From assembly GCA_007135935.1 (NCBI GenBank), contig SLIA01000023.1:1-47105 (forward strand): DNA of 47,105 bases, written 5' to 3'. Positions within the stretch are counted from its first letter, which is position 1. Each line of letters opens with the position of its first letter. The DNA comes from Wenzhouxiangella sp. (GTDB taxonomy: Bacteria > Pseudomonadota > Gammaproteobacteria > Xanthomonadales > Wenzhouxiangellaceae). Shown here piece by piece: positions 34,170 to 42,670 of this stretch. The position numbers were made by a program, and so were the translations under genes. The notes beneath the pieces were generated by a model. That model saw only the letters and a list, made by a program, of their open reading frames with translations. It searched no databases and was not told where the DNA came from.

Positions 34170-34178
34170 TGTCATAAT
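34170..34178 (+). promoter_or_regulatory. Extended -10 promoter of the lipoprotein gene
   Basis: TGTCATAAT: CATAAT (five of six to consensus) preceded by the TGn extension, which can replace a -35. Transcription would start near 34185, 28 bp before the ATG at 34213. No good -35 is seen. Confidence 0.45.
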
Positions 34179-34212
34179 CGGTGTGTATCCGTTCACAGGC
34201 AAGAGTTACTCC

Positions 34213-34665
34213 ATGTACCCGCGAACCGTAGTCATTTCCCTGGCTGTGCTGGCCCTGCTTGCAGCCTGCCAGCAGGATGATCCCGCGCCGAGCGTTGATC
34301 AGCCGGAAGTCGTCGAGGAGCCCATTGTCGAGGAGGAAGAAGCCATGCAGGTCACTCCACCCGCCGACCCCTCTCTGGATGATGCCGTGGAAATGGCCCG
34401 GCAGGACCTGGCCGAGCGCCTTGATTCCGACACCGAGGCCATCCGCGTGCTCGATGCCCGACGCGTCACCTGGCGTGACGGCTCTCGTGGCTGCCCCGAG
34501 GAAGGCATGATGTACACCCAGGCGCTGGTCGAGGGGCTGTACATCCTGCTGGAGCTGAACGGGGAGCAGCATGCTTATCACGCCGGCCGTGACGGCGTGC
34601 CTTTTGCCTGCCCGGCCGAGCGCAGTCAGCCACCGCTGGAGCGCGATTCCGGCGCTCGCCAGTAG
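34213..34665 (+). CDS. Small acidic lipoprotein
   Basis: A 150-aa protein of no family that I recognise. The signal peptide ends in a lipobox (VLALLAACQQ, Cys at about 19). A very acidic linker follows (EEPIVEEEEA), then a compact domain with DDAVEMARQDLAERLDSD, VTWRDGSRGCPEEGMMYTQA and HAYHAGRDGVPFACPAE. The two Cys in those last segments could form a disulfide. The same WRDGSxGCP-type pattern occurs in other small exported proteins of unknown function. The ATG at 34213 is chosen because the signal peptide begins there. Its stop directly abuts that of the convergent yceH gene (34665/34666). Confidence 0.82.
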   Translation: MYPRTVVISLAVLALLAACQQDDPAPSVDQPEVVEEPIVEEEEAMQVTPPADPSLDDAVEMARQDLAERLDSDTEAIRVLDARRVTWRDGSRGCPEEGMMYTQALVEGLYILLELNGEQHAYHAGRDGVPFACPAERSQPPLERDSGARQ

Positions 34666-35334
34666 TCAGTCGGCGTCGTCGCCCAACCGGGCCTCGAGTT
34701 CGGCGACCCGGGCCTCGAGTGCCTCGAGCCGCTCGACAATGCCCGGGGCGAGCTCCTCGGCTTCGTCATCGGCGGCCCGGGTGGTGGGTGGCGTACCTTC
34801 CTCGACCGGGCCACACAGCCGGTGCATGAATCGTTCTCCGCGCTGACCGGGCTGGCGGGGCAATTGCACCACCATGGGCTGCTCGCGCGTGGCCAGTCGC
34901 TCAAGCGTATACAACACCTCGTCGGTGTCGTCGAACGAGTGCAGGCGTTCGCTGCGGGTGAACAACTCGGCGGCCGTTTGCGGGCCACGCAGGATGAGTA
35001 GTCCGACCACGGTGCGCTGGGCCGGTGTCAGCTCAAGCGCGCGGTCGGCCAGGTGACGATAGCGGCTGGCGCGGGCGCCGAACTCGCTCTTGACCAGTCC
35101 GCGCCGTTCCAGCGAGCGCAGGGCCTGGCCGACCCGGCCGGGATCAAGCTTCATGACCGGATCCCGACTGCTCTTCTGGTTGCAGGCGCTGACCGCGGCA
35201 TTCTGGGTCAGCGGGTAATTGTCGGGCGTGGTCGATTCCTTCTCGATCAGGCAGCCGAGCACACGTGCCTCGGCCTCGTCGAGGGGCGGATCGAGCGGCA
35301 GGTCGGTTCCGGTTTCCGGGGTGGTTTCGGTCAT
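34666..35334 (-). CDS. yceH: YceH-family protein (DUF480)
   Basis: A 222-aa cytoplasmic protein matching the YceH/DUF480 family, which folds as two winged-helix domains. Readable signatures: EARVLGCLIEKESTTPDNYPL near 21-41, NAAVSACNQKSSRDPVM, LRSLERRGLVK, and LLILRGPQTAAELFTRSERLH. The last 30 residues form a Glu/Leu-rich coiled coil (ERLEALEARVAELEARLG). The function is not established; a DNA-binding role is suggested by the fold. It is followed on the same strand, after cspA and yip1, as the last gene of that minus-strand group. Confidence 0.92.
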   Translation of the reverse strand: MTETTPETGTDLPLDPPLDEAEARVLGCLIEKESTTPDNYPLTQNAAVSACNQKSSRDPVMKLDPGRVGQALRSLERRGLVKSEFGARASRYRHLADRALELTPAQRTVVGLLILRGPQTAAELFTRSERLHSFDDTDEVLYTLERLATREQPMVVQLPRQPGQRGERFMHRLCGPVEEGTPPTTRAADDEAEELAPGIVERLEALEARVAELEARLGDDAD

Positions 35335-35353
35335 GGCCGTTGGCTCGCTCGCA

Positions 35354-35950
35354 TTACTGCAGTTGCATGCCGCCGCCGGTGGTCACGGCCCCGGCACCGA
35401 GAATCAGGCCGACGATCATCTGAACCACGATTACGGTAATGATGGTGGCAATGAAATGCACAACGCGCTTGTTGTCCGGCACCTTCAGTGCCAGCGGGAT
35501 GATCTTGTAGAGAAATACCAGGCCGACGATGGTGCCGGCCAGCTGCAGCAGCGCACCGATGAACGGGATGCCACTCACGGCAATCCCCGCCCAGCCGGGG
35601 ATGATGGCCAGCGACACGCTGGTGAAGGCGCGATCGAAGTTCGATTCGCCGCCGAACATGCCGGCGAAGAAGTTGACCACCAGGCTGAGGATGCCAACGC
35701 TGACGGCCGCGCCAACCAGTGCCAGGATCAGCGAAAGGATCGGGCCGTGGCCGTATCCGTAATAGAAGAAACCGCCGAGGATGACCGACAGCAGCCAGCC
35801 GAGCACGATGGCGGCAAGCGCCAGGGGAACGGTCAGCTCCATGGCCGTGCGCTGCCAGCCGGGATTTTCGCCCAGGTATGACTCCCAGGTGGCCTGCGGA
35901 TTGGTCAGGCCGCCAGTGGTCAGCTCGATGGTCTTTTGCGGATTGAACAT
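35354..35950 (-). CDS. Yip1-family membrane protein
   Basis: A 198-aa inner-membrane protein with about five membrane segments (near 40-62, 70-92, 110-130, 135-155 and 170-190). It fits the bacterial YIP1 family: the N-terminus NPQATWESYLGENPGWQ and the loop GESNFDRAFTSVSLAIIPGW are typical. Bacterial members have no established role. The ATG has AAGGA at good spacing. Located 19 bp before yceH on the same strand, so the two are likely cotranscribed from the promoter at 35984-36012. Confidence 0.85.
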   Translation of the reverse strand: MFNPQKTIELTTGGLTNPQATWESYLGENPGWQRTAMELTVPLALAAIVLGWLLSVILGGFFYYGYGHGPILSLILALVGAAVSVGILSLVVNFFAGMFGGESNFDRAFTSVSLAIIPGWAGIAVSGIPFIGALLQLAGTIVGLVFLYKIIPLALKVPDNKRVVHFIATIITVIVVQMIVGLILGAGAVTTGGGMQLQ

Positions 35951-35983
35951 GATGTTGTCCTTGTGGTTTTCCCCGAGGCCACG

Positions 35984-36012
35984 ATTATGGACGAGATGAT
36001 CCTGCTTTGCAG
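35984..36012 (-). promoter_or_regulatory. Likely promoter of yip1-yceH
   Basis: On the minus strand CTGCAA (36007-36012), 17 bp, CATAAT (35984-35989; five of six matches). The -35 is poor. Transcription would begin about 28 bp before the yip1 start. Confidence 0.4.
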
Positions 36013-36018
36013 TAGATG

Positions 36019-36131
36019 ACTAACACCGTCGCTAATCCTGCCTCATTCAGGGCTCTTGACGGAGGCCCCTCCGAGCAGAGTTGTTCAGAGGTTCCCAAGC
36101 TGAATGACGCAGGCTTAGCGACGGTGTTAGT
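36019..36131. mobile_element. MITE-like element with 32-bp terminal inverted repeats
   Basis: Arms at 36019-36050 and 36100-36131 (outer end ACTAACACCGTCGCTAA) are reverse complements at 30 of 32 positions, around a 49-bp centre that itself contains the small dyad GGAG-GCCC-CTCC. The 113-bp element holds no gene. Its right end stops one base before the A-tract of the cspA terminator, and its left end reaches the yip1 promoter region. Long near-perfect ends with a short centre fit a MITE; a very long hairpin RNA is the alternative. Confidence 0.65.
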
Positions 36132-36169
36132 AACGAAAAGGCCCCGCATGGAGCGGGGCCTTCGTCTTT
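36132..36169 (-). terminator. Terminator of the cold-shock gene
   Basis: AAGGCCCCGC, loop ATGGA, GCGGGGCCTT (36138-36162). On the minus strand it is followed by TTTTCGTT, and on the plus strand by TTCGTCTTTT, so it may work in both directions. It lies about 30 bp after the cspA stop. Confidence 0.9.
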
Positions 36170-36190
36170 TGCTTGTTGAAGCGTTGTGCT

Positions 36191-36394
36191 TCAGGCGGGC
36201 TGCACGTTGGCGGCCTGCGGGCCCTTGGGGCCGTCCTGGATGTCGAAGGTCACTTTCTGTCCTTCGGCCAGCGTCCTGAAGCCGGAGCCCTGGATGGCGG
36301 AGAAGTGGACGAATACATCCTTGCCGCCGTCATCCTGGCTGATGAATCCGAATCCCTTGGCTTCGTTGAACCACTTGACTGAACCTGTTGCCAT
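36191..36394 (-). CDS. Cold-shock domain protein (CspA family)
   Basis: A 67-aa single cold-shock domain, an RNA/ssDNA chaperone. Both nucleic-acid motifs are intact: RNP1 KGFGFI and RNP2 VFVHF, and the N-terminal [13 protein letters not shown] is canonical. Which Csp paralogue it is cannot be told. It is monocistronic, with a strong terminator downstream and AGGTAACAAG ahead of the ATG. The 182-bp region upstream could include a long regulated leader, as in cspA of E. coli; TATACA close to the start could instead give a short leader. Confidence 0.96.
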   Translation of the reverse strand: MATGSVKWFNEAKGFGFISQDDGGKDVFVHFSAIQGSGFRTLAEGQKVTFDIQDGPKGPQAANVQPA

Positions 36395-36576
36395 GATACT
36401 TGTTACCTGTATAAAAAATGAAACAATAGTTGCTTGCAGCTCATGGGGGGATGGGGTTTGCGGTGGGAACCTTGATGGAGGGACAACCTAAACTCTATCT
36501 GCCAGAGGTCACAAGCACCCTCATTGTGCCACCACTGCCACGAAAATTCCAGAAAAACATGATGCTGTCGTGAAGG
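36395..36576. other. Intergenic region upstream of the cold-shock gene
   Basis: About 180 bp between the GTPase stop (minus strand) and the cold-shock start. The part nearest the start is AT-rich (TATACA with a run of T on the minus strand, 36410-36440) and probably holds its promoter or leader. I cannot assign -35 and -10 elements confidently, and I see no cold-box or terminator for the GTPase gene. Confidence 0.35.
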
Positions 36577-37944
36577 TCAGGGAGTCTCGAGCAATTCCCG
36601 CAGTTGCCGGCTCAGCCGGTCGACGGCACGCCGGCGTTCATCGTTTCCGCGGTGGCCGGGGTTGAGGGAAGACCACTCGGGGTGATGGCGTGCCTGGCGC
36701 AGGATGCGTGGCAGGCGCCGGTTGTCCCAGAGATCGGCTCCGGTGGTGCGAACGGGCGTCTGGCTGGCATGACCGCGACGGATCAGGGCGCCGAGCAGTT
36801 CGACCTGGCGTGAGGCCAGCAGCCGCAGCGTGGCTTCGTCGATCATCAGCACGACCTGGCCGCGTATGCGTGCAGTCAGGGTCCTGCCGAAGCTGCGCAG
36901 CAGGCCGGCGCCGGTGCCGATCACGGCGCCGGCCAGGGTGCCGGTACCCAGTGTCAGGCCGCCGGTGCCGACATCCACCGCCGCGCCGGTGCCGGCACCG
37001 ATGCCGGCCCAGGTTCCGGTGCGTATGCCGTAATGCCGGAGTGTTTCGGTATCGAACAGGTCATCGTCCCAGCGCCCGCCGCTGGTGGGCAGGTCGTCGT
37101 CCTCCCGGTCTTCGCGGCCGAAGCGGTACAGGTCGAGCAGGGTGTCGACACAGGCCTGTTCGCGCTGACGCACGCGTTGCTGCATCTGCTCCCAGGCGAT
37201 GTCCTGTCCCGCTTCGGCGGCCGTGTCGCCAAAGGCGGCCAGGTCGATGAGCATCTCGGCAATGGTGGCCAGCGCCGCCGTGGCGCGCTGCTCCTCTTCG
37301 TCTCGACGGTGTTCGAGCCAGCGCTCGATCACCGGCGCGAAGTCATCGAGCAGGCTGGAGATCTTCTGGAACAGCCGCAGCTCGGTGGCCGGATCGCGCA
37401 CGACCGCGTCGAAGGCCAGCACGCTGTGCAACCGGACCCGCGCCAGGGCGTCGCGCCACTGCGCCTCGCGGCTGGCCGGCGAGGCGGTGAAATTGAGTAC
37501 GGCGACGATCGGCTTGCCACACTGGCCGAGGATATCGAGCTCGTCCTGGTACTTTTCCAGTACCGGCTCGCGCGCATCGATCACGTACAGGGCGATATCC
37601 GCTTCCAGCATCAGTTCCAGCACCCGCGATTCGTGATCGAAATGCTCACGCAGGTGGTCGTCTCCGATCAGATGGGCAATGCGTTCCAGCCCTTCGTGGC
37701 GCGGACCGGGCAGTTCCTCGAGCGCTTCGATCAGCTCGGGTGCGTTTTCCAGTCCGGGCGAGTCGAACAGCTCGACCAGCACTTCGCCGTTCACGCTCAG
37801 GCAGGAGGATGTGATCTGGCGGGTGGTGCCGCCGCGATCGGCGACCTGGCCGAACTCGCTGCTTCTGAGCAACGTTCTGACCAGCGAGGTCTTGCCGGTG
37901 TTGGTGTGGCCGACCACCGCCAGTTTCAGGGGGCGTTCACTCAC
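36577..37944 (-). CDS. GTPase with DUF3482 C-terminal domain
   Basis: A 455-aa protein: G domain at the N-terminus (G1 GHTNTGKTS, G3 DSPGL, then a degenerate G4 reading LNFTAS instead of NKxD), a long helical part with an acidic linker, and a DUF3482 region. Near 310-350 lies a glycine/threonine-rich stretch (IGAGTGAAVDVGTGGLTLGT and similar) of the glycine-zipper kind, which could insert into or line a membrane. The GTG start overlaps the stop of the DUF2868 gene by 4 bp. The two genes occur as a pair in other proteobacteria, but no function is established. Confidence 0.88.
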   Translation of the reverse strand: MSERPLKLAVVGHTNTGKTSLVRTLLRSSEFGQVADRGGTTRQITSSCLSVNGEVLVELFDSPGLENAPELIEALEELPGPRHEGLERIAHLIGDDHLREHFDHESRVLELMLEADIALYVIDAREPVLEKYQDELDILGQCGKPIVAVLNFTASPASREAQWRDALARVRLHSVLAFDAVVRDPATELRLFQKISSLLDDFAPVIERWLEHRRDEEEQRATAALATIAEMLIDLAAFGDTAAEAGQDIAWEQMQQRVRQREQACVDTLLDLYRFGREDREDDDLPTSGGRWDDDLFDTETLRHYGIRTGTWAGIGAGTGAAVDVGTGGLTLGTGTLAGAVIGTGAGLLRSFGRTLTARIRGQVVLMIDEATLRLLASRQVELLGALIRRGHASQTPVRTTGADLWDNRRLPRILRQARHHPEWSSLNPGHRGNDERRRAVDRLSRQLRELLETP

Positions 37945-39425
37945 TCGTATACCCCTTCCGACATGCGCTTGAGCCGCGCCAGGGCGGCCGCATCGGGTGC
38001 GTCGGGCTCGTAGGGCAGGGCCACGCCGCCGACCTGTTCGGCCAGTGCCTGCCAGTCGGCCAGGCGACTGGCCAGACTGTCGCCGCGCTCGGTCAGGCGC
38101 CCGGCATCGAGCAGCAGCAGCACGGGGATGGTCGCGGCGCGGTCGGCGGCCTGATCGATGAATCGCGCATGGGCGCTGTCGGGCGTGCGCAGCATGGAGC
38201 AGCCCACCAGCAGAAACGGCGGCGGAGCCGGCAGGGCGTCAAGGGCGGCCAGAACGCCCCTGCGTCCGGCACGGTCGTTGGCACAACCGAGCGAGTTCGT
38301 TTCGATCCCCGGTAGCGTCGGCGGCCAGCCCCTGCGTTCAAGCTCCAGCCCGATCGCGATGGGCTTGCCGCGGGTGGCGGTCGGTGCGCTGCGTTGACGT
38401 GGCGGCCTGGCCTCGGGCGCAGTGCCATGGGCCATGGGCCGGGCGACGTTGGTGCGCAGGGCGCTGCTGAGGCGCAGGTATCCGGGGCGGGAAGTGTCCA
38501 GCGGCAGGCGATTGCGTTTCGACCAGGCCAGCAGGCTGCAACCAGCCAGCAGCACCAGGCGCGGCAGCAGCCCGTAGACGAAAACCATCGACAGCAGCAG
38601 ACGGGCCCAGAGGGCACGGGCCTCCGGGGCGAGGGCACCCTCGCGGCCGCCGAGGATCCACTCTGGCTGTGGCTGCGGTACCAGACCCAGCCAGGCCGGT
38701 GGCGCCGCCAGGCTGCCGACCAGCGTGACGACCTGATCGTCGCTGAGCAGGGTCGTGCCCCAGGTCAGGTCGTACTGGGCCAGGGTAAAGAACAGGGCCA
38801 GCGCGGCCAGTGCGCTGAGCAGGTAGACGGTCCAGAATGCATGCGCCAGCGCACCGAGCAGCCAGCGACCGAATGCGGTACCAAGTGCCCGACTGCCGGC
38901 CAGGGTGACTTCAGCGGCATGCTCGCCCGGCAGCAGTCGCGGCCCCAGCCAGCCCAGTGCACGGCGCAGCAGGTGACCGGCCAGGCTGCCCGATCCGCCG
39001 CGATGCCTGCCGGGCCACATCAGCACCATCCAGGCGATCAGCATCAGGCTCGGCAGGGCCAGCAGCGTGGCAGCAGCCAGCAGAATATCGACTTCGCGTT
39101 GTGCGATACTGGCACGGGCGGCCACCAGGCCCGCCACGGCAGCCAGCAGCAGGATGAGAAAGACGAGATTGCGCATCAGTCCGAACAGCCGGTCGATATC
39201 CTCGCGGATGCCGGTTGCCGCCGGCAGCGCGCCCGCGCGAGCTGCCAGGCGCTCGGCCAGGCCGCCGGAAGTTGTGCGGGCCAGGGCGTTCGCCGCTTCG
39301 TCGTCAACGCTGCGCCCGGCGCGCTCTTCGCGCACACGGATCGTCTCGGTCAGGAGCCAGTCACGGGGCGCAAGAGTCTGTGATTTCACCGTCAGTTTGC
39401 CTGGCCGTCTTCGAACCGGTCCCAT
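37941..39425 (-). CDS. DUF2868 membrane protein
   Basis: A 494-aa inner-membrane protein of the DUF2868 family. A cytoplasmic N-terminal part (REERAGRSVDDEAAN) is followed by about four membrane segments (near 85-105, 115-135, 190-225 and 275-310) and a C-terminal soluble half that contains LLVGCSMLRTPDSAHARFID and ends in YEPDAPDAAALARLKRMSEG. The start is either the ATG at 39425 or a GTG at 39389; neither has a strong Shine-Dalgarno. It is translationally coupled to the GTPase downstream, so the two probably form a membrane-bound GTPase unit of unknown purpose. Confidence 0.83.
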   Translation of the reverse strand: MGPVRRRPGKLTVKSQTLAPRDWLLTETIRVREERAGRSVDDEAANALARTTSGGLAERLAARAGALPAATGIREDIDRLFGLMRNLVFLILLLAAVAGLVAARASIAQREVDILLAAATLLALPSLMLIAWMVLMWPGRHRGGSGSLAGHLLRRALGWLGPRLLPGEHAAEVTLAGSRALGTAFGRWLLGALAHAFWTVYLLSALAALALFFTLAQYDLTWGTTLLSDDQVVTLVGSLAAPPAWLGLVPQPQPEWILGGREGALAPEARALWARLLLSMVFVYGLLPRLVLLAGCSLLAWSKRNRLPLDTSRPGYLRLSSALRTNVARPMAHGTAPEARPPRQRSAPTATRGKPIAIGLELERRGWPPTLPGIETNSLGCANDRAGRRGVLAALDALPAPPPFLLVGCSMLRTPDSAHARFIDQAADRAATIPVLLLLDAGRLTERGDSLASRLADWQALAEQVGGVALPYEPDAPDAAALARLKRMSEGVYE

Positions 39426-39460
39426 GATAAGGGCACTGCAAACGAGTCGATACCGGTTTT

Positions 39461-39474
39461 TTGATTACGGTCAA
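39461..39474 (+). promoter_or_regulatory. FNR-type box upstream of ccoN
   Basis: TTGATTACGGTCAA matches TTGAT-N4-ATCAA at nine of ten defined bases. A GATAAT -10 element lies at 39498-39503, so the box centre falls close to -41.5 for a start near 39510, the class II FNR layout. The ccoN ATG follows about 36 bp later. Confidence 0.88.
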
Positions 39475-39545
39475 TTCCGGGCCCATCGGCGAACGAGGAT
39501 AATACTGCCGGAATCGTCATACCGGCATCTCACAGGGAGCCATCA

Positions 39546-40973
39546 ATGAGTCAAACCACCACCTACAACGATAAGGTTGTGAGGCAATTCGCCTTGATGA
39601 CCGTGATATGGGGTATCGTCGGCATGGTTGTCGGCGTTTTCATCGCCGCGCAGCTGATCTGGCCGGGGCTGGGATGGGAGATCCCGTGGCTGAGCTACGG
39701 TCGCCTGCGCCCGCTGCACACCAATGCCGTGATCTTTGCATTCGGTGGCTCCGCACTGTTCGCCACCAGCTACTACTGCGTGCAGCGCACCTCGCATGTC
39801 CGGTTGTTTTCCGACAAGCTCGCCGCCTTCACTTTCTGGGGCTGGCAGGCAGTCATCGTCGGTGCGGCGATTTCATTGCCCCTGGGATTCACCATGGGCA
39901 AGGAATATGCCGAGCTGATCTGGCCGCTGGCGGTGCTGGTCGCACTGGTATGGGTGGCCTACGCCATCGTGTTTTTCGGCACTATCGTCAAGCGCAGGGT
40001 CAAGCACATCTACGTGGCCAACTGGTTTTTCGGTGCCTTCATTCTGACCGTGGCCGTGCTGCACATCGTCAATAATCTGGCGATCCCGACCGGCTGGCTG
40101 CATTCCTATCCGATCTATGCCGGTGCCGTGGATGCGATGGTCCAGTGGTGGTATGGCCACAACGCGGTGGGCTTTTTCCTGACCGCCGGTTTCCTGGGCA
40201 TGATGTATTACTTCGTGCCCAAGCAGGCCGGGCGTCCGATCTATTCCTATCGCCTGTCGATCGTCCACTTCTGGTCGCTGATCGCCATCTACATGTGGGC
40301 CGGCCCGCACCACCTGCACTACACCGCCGTGCCCGACTGGGTGCAGACCCTGGGCATGCTGTTTTCGGTAATGCTGCTGGCGCCGAGCTGGGGCGGCATG
40401 ATCAACGGCATCATGACCCTGTCTGGAGCCTGGCACAAACTCAGAACCGATCCGATCCTGCGCTTCATGATCGTCGCCCTGTCGTTCTACGGTATCGCCA
40501 CCTTCGAGGGGCCGATGATGTCGATCAAGACGGTCAACGCACTCAGCCACTATACCGACTGGACCATCGGTCACGTCCATGCCGGCGCGCTGGGCTGGGT
40601 GGCGATGATTTCCATCGGTGCCATCTACAGCCTGTGGCCGCGGCTGCTCGGACTCGATGGCATGTATTCGACCCGCCTGATCGAATGGCACTTCTGGGTC
40701 TCGACCATCGGCACCGTGCTCTACATCGTCGCCATGTGGATCGCCGGCGTGATGCAGGGCCTGATGTGGCGCACCTTCAACGAGGACGGCACGCTGACCT
40801 ACACCTTCATCGAGGTGCTGCAGTTCACCGAGCCGTACTACATCCTGCGCCTGATCGGCGGCATCGTGTTTACCGCCGGCATGTTCTTCATGGTCTACAA
40901 CATGTACAAGACCTGGCAGATGGCCGCGAAAGAAGATCTGGACGTTTCCGTCAGTGAACCGGCCCACGCCTGA
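39546..40973 (+). CDS. ccoN: cbb3-type cytochrome c oxidase subunit I
   Basis: Catalytic subunit of the high-affinity cbb3 oxidase, 475 aa with about 12 membrane helices. Heme and copper ligands can be seen: His in [12 protein letters not shown] (low-spin heme b), the [11 protein letters not shown] segment, [12 protein letters not shown] (CuB histidines), and [11 protein letters not shown] (heme b3 and low-spin ligands). Start ATG with GGGAG at good spacing. It reduces O2 at low concentration while pumping protons. First gene of the ccoNOQP operon; the FNR box at 39461-39474 indicates induction at low oxygen. Confidence 0.98.
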   Translation: MSQTTTYNDKVVRQFALMTVIWGIVGMVVGVFIAAQLIWPGLGWEIPWLSYGRLRPLHTNAVIFAFGGSALFATSYYCVQRTSHVRLFSDKLAAFTFWGWQAVIVGAAISLPLGFTMGKEYAELIWPLAVLVALVWVAYAIVFFGTIVKRRVKHIYVANWFFGAFILTVAVLHIVNNLAIPTGWLHSYPIYAGAVDAMVQWWYGHNAVGFFLTAGFLGMMYYFVPKQAGRPIYSYRLSIVHFWSLIAIYMWAGPHHLHYTAVPDWVQTLGMLFSVMLLAPSWGGMINGIMTLSGAWHKLRTDPILRFMIVALSFYGIATFEGPMMSIKTVNALSHYTDWTIGHVHAGALGWVAMISIGAIYSLWPRLLGLDGMYSTRLIEWHFWVSTIGTVLYIVAMWIAGVMQGLMWRTFNEDGTLTYTFIEVLQFTEPYYILRLIGGIVFTAGMFFMVYNMYKTWQMAAKEDLDVSVSEPAHA

Positions 40974-40986
40974 AGGAGATTGAATC

Positions 40987-41610
40987 ATGCATGAGAAGAT
41001 AGAAAAGAATGTCGGCCTGATGGCCATCCTCATCGTGATCGCGATCAGCTTCGGCGGCCTGGTCGAGATCGTGCCACTGATGTTCAAGTCCAGCGTGGTC
41101 GAGCCGGCCGAGGGCGTCGAGCCTTACGATCCGCTGCGCCTGGCCGGTCGCGACGTCTACATCGCCGAGGGCTGCTACAACTGCCACAGCCAGATGATTC
41201 GTCCGTTCCGGTCCGAGACGGAACGGTATGGCCACTACTCGGTGGCCGGCGAATTCGTCTTTGATCGTCCCTTCCAGTGGGGCTCGAAACGCACCGGACC
41301 CGATCTGGCGCGGGTCGGCGGTCTCTACAGCGATGACTGGCACTACCTGCACATGATGGACCCGCGTGCCGTGGTGCCGGGCTCCAACATGCCGGCCTAT
41401 CCCTGGCTGGCCGAGCGCTACGTCGATCCCGAGGTGGTGCAGCGACGCATGCGCGCCCTGCGCCGCATCGGTACCCCTTACAGCGACGAGGATATCGAGG
41501 GAGCCTACGAGGCGGTGGCCGGCAAGACCGAAATGGACGCCATCATTGCCTATCTCCAGGGGCTGGGCACGGAGTGGGCCGGCCAGCATGATGTGGGAGA
41601 CGACTCATGA
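40987..41610 (+). CDS. ccoO: cbb3 oxidase subunit II, monoheme cytochrome c
   Basis: A 207-aa membrane-anchored cytochrome c that passes electrons from CcoP to CcoN. One N-terminal membrane helix (about 9-30), then the single heme site GCYNCHSQM (Cys63, Cys66, His67), with the axial Met in [10 protein letters not shown]. Shine-Dalgarno GAAGGAGATT is strong. It starts 13 bp after ccoN, and its stop overlaps the ccoQ start (ATGA). Confidence 0.98.
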   Translation: MHEKIEKNVGLMAILIVIAISFGGLVEIVPLMFKSSVVEPAEGVEPYDPLRLAGRDVYIAEGCYNCHSQMIRPFRSETERYGHYSVAGEFVFDRPFQWGSKRTGPDLARVGGLYSDDWHYLHMMDPRAVVPGSNMPAYPWLAERYVDPEVVQRRMRALRRIGTPYSDEDIEGAYEAVAGKTEMDAIIAYLQGLGTEWAGQHDVGDDS

Positions 41611-41765
41611 CCAGCGGAATCATCACCGCCATCGCCATGTTGTGTTTTGTCGCCATCGTGGTCTGGGTCTTCATCATCAAGCGGAAGGAAGACTTCGACG
41701 AGCAGGCCAACCTGCCGCTGGACGAGGACGACAGGGAAAAGGGTAAAGAGGAGAAGTCATCATGA
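41607..41765 (+). CDS. ccoQ: cbb3 oxidase subunit CcoQ
   Basis: A 52-aa subunit: one membrane helix (about 4-24, [15 protein letters not shown]) and a charged cytoplasmic tail ([18 protein letters not shown]). CcoQ stabilises the oxidase, especially with oxygen present. It overlaps ccoO and ccoP by 4 bp on each side (ATGA in both cases), typical of this operon. Confidence 0.95.
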   Translation: MTSGIITAIAMLCFVAIVVWVFIIKRKEDFDEQANLPLDEDDREKGKEEKSS

Positions 41766-42670
41766 GCGCATTCTGGCACTGGTTTGTCGTCATCATCACA
41801 CTGGGGTTTACGGTGGCCATGGTGTGGTTGTTCATCGCCACCGGGCGGGCCAGGGTGCCCACTGGCACCAACGAGGAAGGGGAGGAGACCACCGGGCATG
41901 TCTGGGATGACGACCTGCGTGAACTCAACAATCCCATGCCGCGCTGGTGGTTGTGGCTTTTCTACGGCACGGTGATCTTCTCGCTCATCTACCTGGTGCT
42001 CTATCCCGGCCTGGGCAATTACCCGGGTGTGCTGGGCTGGACGTCGGAAGGCCAGTACCAGGAGGAGAGGGAGCGGGCCAGTGCCGAATTCGAGGAGCGC
42101 TTCGGCGAGTTGCTCGAGCTGCCCGTCGAGGAACTGGTCGAGCACCCGGATGCCTTGCGCATGGGGCGTAACATCTACGCGCACAATTGTTCGACCTGTC
42201 ATGGTCCGGATGCGCGCGGTGCCCCGGGGTATCCCAACCTGACCGATGACCACTGGATCTGGGGCGGAGAACCCGATCAGGTGTTTACCAGCATCCACGA
42301 TGGACGGCATGCCATCATGCCGCCGTTCGGCGATGCCTTGGGCGAACAGGGTGTGACCCGCACGGCCGTTTACGTGCAGCAACTGGCCGGCCAGTCGGTC
42401 GATCGCTCCATGGCCGAGGCCGGGCGGCGTCACTACGAACAGCAGTGTGCCGCCTGTCACGGGGCCGACGGCACCGGCAACGTGTTTCTTGGTGCGCCCG
42501 ATCTGACCAGGGGGGTCTACATCTACGGAGGCAGTCTCGATGAGCTGCGTCACACCATTCGCGATGGCCGCGAGGGCATCATGCCGGCCCAGAGCGGGTT
42601 GCTGGGCGAAGGCCGCTCGAAACTGGTAACAGCCTATGTGCTCAGCCTGAGCCGAAACGGCGATGAGTGA
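41762..42670 (+). CDS. ccoP: cbb3 oxidase subunit III, diheme cytochrome c
   Basis: A 302-aa subunit, the electron entry point of the oxidase. Two N-terminal membrane helices (about 6-27 and 62-82), then two cytochrome c domains: heme 1 NCSTCHG (Cys143, Cys146, His147) and heme 2 QCAACHG (Cys229, Cys232, His233). Candidate axial Met residues are in HAIMPPFG and GIMPAQ. The N-terminal domain carries the usual HVWDDDLRELNNPMPRWWL linker. It overlaps the next small gene by 8 bp. Confidence 0.98.
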   Translation: MSAFWHWFVVIITLGFTVAMVWLFIATGRARVPTGTNEEGEETTGHVWDDDLRELNNPMPRWWLWLFYGTVIFSLIYLVLYPGLGNYPGVLGWTSEGQYQEERERASAEFEERFGELLELPVEELVEHPDALRMGRNIYAHNCSTCHGPDARGAPGYPNLTDDHWIWGGEPDQVFTSIHDGRHAIMPPFGDALGEQGVTRTAVYVQQLAGQSVDRSMAEAGRRHYEQQCAACHGADGTGNVFLGAPDLTRGVYIYGGSLDELRHTIRDGREGIMPAQSGLLGEGRSKLVTAYVLSLSRNGDE

